DNA from: VXYL01 sp965199875
Lineage (GTDB): Bacteria; Pseudomonadota; Gammaproteobacteria; Pseudomonadales; Azotimanducaceae
Assembly: GCA_965199875.1 (NCBI GenBank)
Contig: OZ241346.1
Span: 1,302,001 to 1,366,000 of the forward strand
Direction of reading: 5' to 3'
Length of the DNA: 64,000 bases
The translations under genes and the position numbers were made by a program. This document shows, piece by piece, positions 26,337 to 35,500 of the stretch. The notes below the pieces were generated by a model, which had not been told where the DNA came from, searched no databases, and was given only the letters and a program-made list of their open reading frames with translations. Position 1 is the stretch's first letter. Every line of letters starts with the position of its first letter.

Positions 26337-26403
26337 CTCGCTCCACCCTCCCGGAACACAACAGCGCGGAACATACCATGTCACCAAGTCAATTGCAGGC
26401 CGG
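26285..26403 (-). repeat. Conserved leader segment, copy upstream of gene A
   Basis: About 115 bp match 38230-38346 at high identity. Shared features in transcription order are a TGGTATGTT element, a TTCCGGGAGG ribosome site, a second GGAG, a start codon followed by TGATTGTCGATGGC, and the poly-C position. Outside this block and the coding 3' ends, the upstream regions differ. Confidence 0.88.
26370..26378 (-). promoter_or_regulatory. Putative extended -10 in the gene A leader
   Basis: TGGTATGTT on the minus strand fits TG-n-TATnnT and is perfectly conserved in the gene B leader. It would start RNA shortly before the conserved ribosome site. No matching -35 is obvious. Confidence 0.4.
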
Positions 26404-26532
26404 ACGCCGAACGTTGCCGCCGTAGATGCCAATTCTCATGTTCGGTTTCTCAAAAGTCAGCGAGCGGCGCACCATAGCCGAATCGCGGGCGCCAACGCTC
26501 GCTCAAGGCATCCGCGGCATCCTTGACTTTGG

Positions 26533-29500
26533 CTAGCGGTCGTCGCTGGCGCGTTCCAGCAGGACGATGCGCCAGCCGCGCCACTGGCTGCGCAGCAGTT
26601 CCGTCGCCCGCACCTCGAAGCGCAGCGTGCCGGCCAGGCCGTCGGCGTCCGTCGCCACCACCGTCACCGTCGCCGTGCCTTCGCCAACCGCCTCGACGAT
26701 CAGCAGCCCGTCGCGCAGCCGCACCCGCGCCACCGATTCGTCCGACGACTCCGCGACGTAGGCCAGCACGTCCTCCGACTCGAAGCGCTGCGACAGCTCC
26801 ACCCGCAGGTCGTCGCCGCCCGACTGCAGCGCCTGGGCCTCCAGACCCGCCACCGTCGGCGGGCGCTTGAACAGCGCCAGCGGCGCGCCCGCCGCGGTCG
26901 CCAGCCCGTCGAAGCACGGGCGGAGCAGCTCGCCCTGCTCGCACTCCGCGTCGGGAACCGCCGGCGCCGAGGACAGCCGCGCCAGCAGCAGCGGCGCTCC
27001 GTCCTGCTCCACCGTCGCCGGCCCGCCGCGCACCGCGCCCGCCGGAATCGACAGCGCGACTCCCTCCGGTTCCGCCAGCGCCGCCTGCATCGGGAACGGC
27101 GCGCCCTCGCGCACCCGTGCCGCCAAGGACGCCGGACCCGGCGCCCACGCCTCGGCGTCCGTGCGCACCAGCTCCATCGTCAGCAGGAACGGCGCGCCCG
27201 GGTTGTCCTGCAGCCGAACCTCCCGCAGCGCCGCCAGACCCTCGAACATCCCCGCCGGCAGTTCCTCCAGCGCGTTGCCCGACAGGTCCAGGCGGCGCAG
27301 GCCGGATAGACCCGCCAGCGCGCCCGGCGGCAGTTCCGACAGGCCGTTGCCCGGCAGGCGCAGATCCGCCAGCAGGGACTGCTCGCCCAGCGACTCCGGC
27401 AGCGATCCGATGCGGTTGCCGCCCAGACGCAGCGAGCGCAGGTTCGGCAGCATCTCCAAGGCCCCGCCCGGCCACGCCGACAGCCGGTTGCCCGACAGGT
27501 CCAGCAGCCGCAGCCCCGACAGGCCCAGCAGGTCCTCCGGCCGCAGCCGCGAAACCCCCGCCCCCGCCAGACGCAGCGAACTCCGCGACGACAGGTCCGC
27601 CACCTCTTCGCAGGACAGCGACCCGCGCAGCGCGTCGCGCACCGCCGCCTCGCGGTCGCACACCCCTTCCTCGATGGTCGCCAGCGCGCTCGGCTTCGCC
27701 CCGAGGCCGTAGCCGGCGTCCGCCGCCGGCGCCGACAGCGCCACCACGAAGCGCTCGCGAACCGGCTCCACCTCGTCGTCGTCCACGACGGCGATGGCGA
27801 TCTCCGTCCGCTCCGCGCCTTCCTCGAACACCGCCACGCCGCCGGCGCCGCCGTCGTGGTCCGCGGCGTCCGCCGACGCCCCCTCGGCCGCCGGCGCCAG
27901 CACGTAGGGAACCTCCAGCCGCCGCGGCGCCGGGCGGCTCGCCAGCAGCGCCAGGCGGATGGCGCCGCCCTCCGGCGCCGAGGCGTCGGCGGCGAACGAC
28001 ACCACCGTGCCCACCCGCACCGCGAAGCTCTGCGACGCGCTCTGGCCGCCGGCGTCCGTCGCCGTCGCCGTCACCCGCGCCTCGCCCGGACGCAGCGCCG
28101 CCACCGCCAGAATCCCGCCGCTCAGCGCCGCCGACGCCACCCGCGGATGCGAACTCTCCGCCCGGTAGGTCAGCGCGCCGCCCTCCGGGTCCCGGAACGC
28201 GGCGCCGAGGTCCAGTTCCACCGCCGCGCCGACGTCCAGCTCCAGGTCCGCCAGCTTCGACACCACCTCCGGCGCCAGATCGACCACCGGCGTCTCGGGC
28301 GCCGGCGTCTCCGGTTCCGGCGTCTCCGGTTCCGGCGTCGGCGGCGGGACGGCGAACTGCTTCGTCACGTCGAAGCCGCCCCACTTCAGCGACGGGTACT
28401 GGCTCGACGTGCCGAAGTCCCAGGGGTCGTCCGGGCCGCCGTCGCCGTCCAGGTCGACGTCCCAGCCCGCGTAGATGCCGGTGTAGTCGATGGGCCGTTG
28501 CAGATCGCCCGTGCTCTGGCCGGCGCCGCGGGCGCTCGTCGTCTGGCCGGTGGCGACCGTGTCGTAGTAGCTGGCCGTGGTGGCCGCGGCGTTGTCCACG
28601 ACCGCGCCGACGAGCCCGCCGACCCCCGACGCGCCGGAGACCGGGCCCGCCGCCCAGCTGCTGTCGATGGTCGCCATCCCCGGGTTCGCCACGCGGCCGA
28701 TCAGTCCGCCGGCGTCGTGCGCGGACGTCACGCGGGCGGTGGAATAGGACGCCGCAACGCTGCCGTCGCTGCCCCCGGTGGAGCCGAAAGCGCCGATCAG
28801 CCCGCCGCCAGCGGCGAACTGGGCATCCGTCGCCACGACCCTTCCCGTCGAGTAGCAGCCCGCCACCGCGCCGTTCGACCAGCCCGCCAGCAGGCCGCTG
28901 TACCGATCCCGCACGTAGCCGTCCACCAGGCCCAGGGACTCGATCCGCCCCGCGCCAGCGACCAGGCCGAAGAGCCCCGCGTAGCCGGTGGCGCCCCTGT
29001 TCCGGTTGACGAACAGGTTCCCGACGACATGGCCGTTGCCGCGGAAGACGGCGCGGTAGTAGCTCGACGGAACGGCCGTGGCGTCGCCGATCGGCTCCCA
29101 GCCGAGGCCGCCGTTGTCGTAGTCGTCGCCGTCGTCGCCGCTGACGACGCCGCCGGTTTCCGTCCAGGTGCGCCCGTCGCCGTCGGTGTCGAAGTCCAAG
29201 TCGGTCGTCAGCTCGTAGCCCCGGCACGCCACCCCCGAAACCGCCATCGGGCACGCCGCGCCGCCGCGCGGGTTCGGGAAGGCCGCCGCGTAGCTGCTCG
29301 TCGCCGTCGGCGCCGGCGTCCCGTCGCCGTCCATGTCCCAGCGCATCGCGTTTAGCTTCGCCAGGCTGTCGATCTCGATCAGGCCGTCGGCGTCGGCGTC
29401 GTGGTCCACCGTGGTGTTGCGCACCGTCACCGGCACGTCGGGGCCGGCCATGACCGCGCCGTAGTTGGTCACGGCGTGCGTCAGCGTCGCTGCGCCGTCC

Positions 29501-32500
29501 GCCAGCCGGTCGTGGTCCGCAACCGCCGTCACCGTCACCGTCTGCGCCGTGTTCCAGTTCGTCGAGTCGAACAGCAGCGTGCTCGTCGCCACCGTCAGCC
29601 CGGCCATGCCCGACGCCGCCACCGCCACCGTGCTCGTGCCGCTCGCCGGCGGCGCCGACAGCCTCACTTCGTACGTCGCCGTGCCGCCCTCGGCGAGCGC
29701 CAGCGACATCGGCTCTGCCACCACCCCGGCGGTCTCATCGTCGCGCACCAGCACGTCCACGCCGGGGCGCCGGATCGCGGCCAGCGAGGCGTAGTTGCCC
29801 GTGCCCGTCACCGCGTGGGTCAGGCCGACCGTCTCGTCGGCGCCGTCGGCGTCCGCGGCGCCGGCCACCGTCACGGTCCGCGCCGTGTCCCAGTTCGTCG
29901 CGTCGAAGGACAGCGTCGTCTGGTCGCCGGGCGTGCCCGTGTCCGTGTCCGCCGTCAGCTTCGCCGTCGCGCCGCCCACCGCCACCGTCACCGCCGCCGT
30001 CGGCGCGACGTTCAGGCGCACCGTGTACGTCGCCGTGCCGCCCTCCGCCACCGTCAGATTCACCGGCGACACCTTCAGACCCGCCACGTCGTCGTCCACG
30101 GCCGTCGCCGCGACGTCGGCAACGGCCACGCCGTCGTAGCCCCCTCCGCTCGGCGTGTGCGCGATCGTCTCCGCGTCGTCCGTCGTGTTGGCGTCGTCCA
30201 CGCCCGTCACCGCCACCGTCTGCGGCACGTCCCAGTTCTCCTCCGTGAACGTCAGCGTCCGCGGCGCCGCCGTGGCGACGGCCGTGCCGGCCGTGGCCAC
30301 CGCCACGCTCGCGGGGCCTCCGACCGGCTGCGTGTCCAGAACCAGCGTGTACTCCGCGGTGCCGTTCTCCTGCACGTTCAGCGAGGTCGCCGACAGCGTC
30401 GCGCCCTTCGCGTCGTTGTCCGTCACCGCGAACGACACGGCGACGTCCGATACGCCGCCGTAGTCCGCGCCGGAGGGGTCGTGGGTCAGCGTCGCCGTCC
30501 CGCCCTCGCCGTCGTCGTCCTCGGCGGCGCGCACCGTCACCGTCTGCGGCGCGTTCCAGTTCGCGGCGTTGAACAGCAGCGTCGCCTGCTCGCCGGGCGC
30601 CGTCGCGTCCGCGTCCACCGTCACGGCGCCGTCGCTGCTGGCGATGGCCACCGCCACCACGCCGGTCGGCGCGCTGGCCAGCCGCGCCGTGTAGGTCGCC
30701 GTCGCGCCTTCCGCCACGCTCAGCGTCGTCGTCGCCAGCGTCAGCCCCTGGGAGTCGTCGTCGGCCACCGTCACCCGCACCCGCGGGCCGCTCGCGACCC
30801 CGGGGATGCCCTGCACCGCATGGGTGATGAACGCCACGTCGTCCACCGCGTCGTCGTCCCCGCCAGCGGTCACCGCCACCGTCTGCGCCGTGTTCCAGTT
30901 CGCCGCGTTGAACGCCAGCGCGCCGCCCACCGTCACGTCGTCGTTGCCGCTCGTCGGCGTCACCGTCACCGCGCCGTCCGGCTGCCCGGTCAGCACCGCC
31001 GTGTAGCTGCCCTCGTTGGCGTTCGTCGACCCGGGCGCCTCCTGCAGCGCCAGCTCCGTCGCCGACAGCATCACGCCGAGAGTCGGCGTCACGTCCACCG
31101 TGCCGGTGTCCAGATCCCCGCCGAAGCGGTGCGCCGCCGCCCGCACCCGCACCGACAGCGTCGACTGCTGCGTGAAGTCCGTGCTGTCGAAGCGCAGCCG
31201 CAGCGTCGTCGACGTGGCGCTGTTCCTCGTCGCCGTGGCGATGGCCAGGCCGGCGATGGGCGGCGTGGCGACCAGCTGGAAGCTCGACGGCGAGATGCCC
31301 GCTCCGAACACCGTGCCCGACAGCTCCACCGTCACCGCCGCGCCGTCCAGGTTCGTCTCGATGAGCGCCGCCGGCACGATGCTGGCGATGGCCGCCTCCG
31401 CCTCCGGCACCGTGGCCATGAACGTCACCGTGCCGCGGTCGCCGGGGCCTTCGTTGCTGTCGCTGTCCTCCACGACCACCGTCGCCGTGGTGGAGGTCGC
31501 CGCCGTCGGCGTGCCGCACACCGTGCGCGCGGTCGCGCAGTTCGGCAGGCCCAGCGACAGGCCCGCCGGCAGCCCCGACGGCGTGTAGACGTAGGCGCCG
31601 TTGCCGGCCGTCACCGCCGGCAGCTGGAACGGCTGGATGGCGACGCCGCCCGGAAACGTCATGGCGGCAAGCGTGGAGGTGGCGAACGCCGGCGCCGTGT
31701 CCGGCTGCGCGTCCAGCTGCGGCGCCGCCGCCAGGCCGCCGTATTTCAGGATCGGGTGCTGGTTGGAGAAGCCGAAGTCCCACGGGTCGGCGTCGGCGCC
31801 GGCGCCGGCCGTGCCGTCGCCGTCCACGTCCTGGTCGTCCCAAGCGGCGTAGATGGCCTCGCCGGGATCGCCGACGAGCGTGTCGTAGTCCGTCGGCGCC
31901 TGCAGAACCGCCGACGTCCTGCCCTCCGGCGGCTGCGGCGGGCTGTCCGTGTCGTCCCCGATGCCGGTCAGGTTCGTGTCCCAGTAGCTCGCCGGCTCCG
32001 TGCCGGGGCTGTTGTTCACCAGACCGCTCCTGCGGATCGAGGGGCAGTTGCCGGTTATCCTGCCCGCCGCGTAGCTCGCCGCGATCACGCCGTCGTTGCG
32101 CGCCGCCAGCCCGCCGACTCGCGCCCAGAGCGCGTTGAACGTGCAGCGTACCGCCACCCTCGAGTACGACGCCACGATCCGCGCCGACGACGACCGCACC
32201 TCGGCCACCAGGCCGCCCAAACCGCCGGCCCCCGTCACCTCGCCAGTCGCGTACACCGCCGCGATGCGCCCGTTGTACGTGCCCGCCAACGCGCCCAGCC
32301 GGACGCCGCTGCCCGTCACCGAGACGTCCACCAGCCCCAGCGAGCGGACCGTCGCGTCCGCCGTCGCCGTCGCGAACAGCCCGCGGTCGTTGCCGGTGCC
32401 GCTCACGGTCAGGTTCTTGATCACGTGGCCGCCGCCGTCGAGCGTCGTCGCCCAGTTGGCGATGGGCGCCCAGTTGGGGTAGGGGTCGCTGGGGTCCACG

Positions 32501-35500
32501 GCGCCGCTGCCGTCCGTGTCGAAGTCCAGGTCGCCCGCCAGCTCGTAGCCCAGGCAGTCGTTGTCGTCCAAGTCGTCTGGCGTCGTCGGGCAGGCCAGGC
32601 CCGTGCCGGCGGCGTTGAACACCGCGTTCGCGAACGTGCTGGTGCCGCTGGCGGCGAAGTAGCTCGACTCGTTGCCCGCCGACGGCGCTCCGTCGCCGTC
32701 CACATCCCAGCGCGTCGCGTGCAGCTGCGCCAGCGTCGAGATCTCGATCAGACCGTCGCCGTCGGCGTCGTAGTCGGTGCGCTGGGCGACTGGGTCCAGC
32801 CCGCCGTAGTTCAGCACCGGATGGTTCCAGGCGCTGCCGAAGTCCCACGGGGCCTCGTCCGCATCGCCGTTGCCGTTCACGTCCAGATCTTCCCAAGCCG
32901 CGTACAGCGTGCCCGTCGCCGAGGTCGGCCCCTGCAGGGCGCTGGTGGTCTGGGCCGCCGACCCCGCCGTGAGCCCCGTGGTGCCGGAGTCGTAGTACAC
33001 GTTGTGGTAGTTCTCGCCGCTGCCGTCGTCCGCGGCGGTCACACCGCTCACGCCGCTGCCCGCAACCGTGCCGGCGAAGTACGACGCCCTCACCGTGGTG
33101 GGCCCAGTGTTGCCGCCGATCAACCCGCCAGCGCGCACGCTGCCGCTGCCGCCCTCGTCGACCAGTCCCGTCGCGTAGCAGGCCACCACCGTCGCCCCGT
33201 TGTGGATCAATGCGGCCAGCCCGCCGGCGTAGGAGGCGGAGTTGCCCGCGCCGGTGACGCTCGCGGTGGAGTAGCTGGCCGCCAGCCGGGAGCCGGAACC
33301 GGTCACCCTGCCCACCAGCCCGCCGGCGCGGGCGAGGCCGGTCGAACCGACATGCACGCGCCCCGAGGCCCAGGACGCGATCACCGTTCCGTTGACCACC
33401 ACCGCCAGCGGCGCGATATCGGTGCTGCTGCCGCCGACGCCGCTCACGTCGACGTCCGCCAGCCCCAGGCCGCGGACGGTGCCGCTCACGGTGTTGAACA
33501 GTCCCGCGCTGCCCGCCGCGCCGACGATGGTCAGGTTGGAGATCACATGGTTGTTGCCGTCAAAGGTGGCCGAGTAGGTGCCGCCGATGGACGCCCAGTT
33601 GGCGTGGGAGCCCGGATCGTCGGCGTCCACGTCGCCGTCGCGGTCCGTGTCGAAGTCCAGGTCCGCCGTCAGCTCGTAGCCGGCGCAGTCGCCCTCGTCG
33701 TCCACGTCCGGGCCGTCCAGGCAGCCCATGTCCTCGGCCATGATCGAACCCGCGAAGGCGCTGCGGTAGCTCCCCTCGTTGGCGCTCGAATCCACGTCGC
33801 CGTCGCCGTCCAGGTCCCAGCGCACCGCGTTCAGCTTGGCCAGCGAGTCGATCTCGATCAGGTTGTCGTCGTCCGTGTCGTAGTCCGCGCCATCCATCTC
33901 GTCGTCCTGGGCCGTGGCGGCGATTACGATCGTCGCGGCGCTGTCGTACTGGGCGCCGTCCGGGTCGTGCGCGATCGTCCCCCGCTCGCCCACCGCGTCC
34001 GCGTCCTGCTCGGCGAGCACCCGCACCGTCTGCGCCGTGGCCCAGTCCGTCGTCGTGAACGTCAGGCTCGCCGCGCTGCCGAACGTCCCTCCCGACGTTC
34101 CGGGCGCCACGTCGATGGCCGGGTTGTCGCTCGCCACCGCCACCGTCACGTTGCCGCCCACCGGCAGCGTCGACAGGCGCACCGTGTACGTCGTGGTCTG
34201 CCCTTCGCGCAGCGCGAGCGGCACCAGCTGGTCGCCGGCGCGCCCAAGGTCCGTGTCCACGATCACGCCCACGTCGTCGTCCGCCACCGTCGCCGCCAGC
34301 CGCGCCGTGGCGCCGTCGTAGCCGCCGCCCTGCGCCGCGTGGTCGATGGCCGTCTCCTCGCTGTTCGAGTCGGCGTCCTGCACGGCCGTCACGGTCACCG
34401 TCTGCGCCGTGTCCCAGTTCGTCGTCGTGAACCACAGCGTGCTCTGCAAGCCGGTCGCCGCGGCCGTGTCCACCGTCACCGCGGCCGGGTCGGCGCTGGT
34501 GACCGTCACCGTCACCGGGCCCGTCGGCTGGCCGGTCAGCACCGCGGTGTAGGTGCCGACGTTGGCGTTGCTGGTTCCGGGATCCTCCGCCAGCGCCAGC
34601 GTCGTCGCCGAGAGCATCACGCCGCGGACCGGCGCCACCGCCACGGTGCCCGTGTCCTGGTCGCCGCCGAAGCGGTGCGCCGCCGCCAGCACCCGCACCC
34701 GCAGCGTCGCCTGGGTGTCGAAATTCATGCCGTCGAAGCGCAGCGTCAGCGTCGCCTGGGTGGCGCTGTCGCGGACCGCCGAGGCGATGGAGAGGCCGGC
34801 GATGGCCGGCGTGGTCGCCAGCTGGAAGCTCGACGTCGAGACGCCGCCGACGAACACGGTGCCCGACAGTTCGACCCTCAGGGTCGCGCCGTTCAGGTTG
34901 GTTTCCATGAGCGCCGACGGCGTGGTGCTGGAGATGCTTGCGGACGCTGCCGGCACGGTGACCAGGAAGGTCAGCGCGTCGCGGTCGTTCGCCGCCATGT
35001 TGCTGTCGCTGTCGTTGACGGTGATCGTCACGGTCCCGGCGTGCGCCGCGGTGGGCGCGCCGCACACGGTGCGCGCGGTGGCGCAGTCCGGCAGGCCAAA
35101 GGACAGCCCGGCCGGCAGCCCGCTCGCTGCGTAGCGGTAGGCGCCGTTGCCGCCGGTGGCCGCCGGAACCTGGAACTCCACCGCCAGGTTGCCCGGCAGC
35201 GTCATGTCCGCCACCGTGCCCGAGAAGTCCGGCGCCGTGTCCGGCTGCACGTCCAGCTGCTGCGCCGGCGCGAGGCCGCGGTACTTCAGGATCGGGTGCT
35301 GGTTCGAGCGCCCGAAGTCCCACGGGTCGTCGTCCTCCGCCTCGCCCGAGACGCCGTCGCCGTCCACGTCCTGGTCGTCCCACGCCGCGTAGATGGCCTC
35401 GCCGGGATCGCCGACGACCGTGTCGTAGGACGTCGGCGCCTGCAGCACCGCCGTCGTCCTGCCCTCCGGCGGCTGCGGCGGGTTGTCCGTGTCGTCGGCG

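Noticed and set aside
26007..26432. The longer minus-strand frame starting at 26432 as the true leader gene start
   Set aside because: The upstream 32 codons lack a ribosome site and lie outside the conserved leader block; ATG 26336 has the conserved site.
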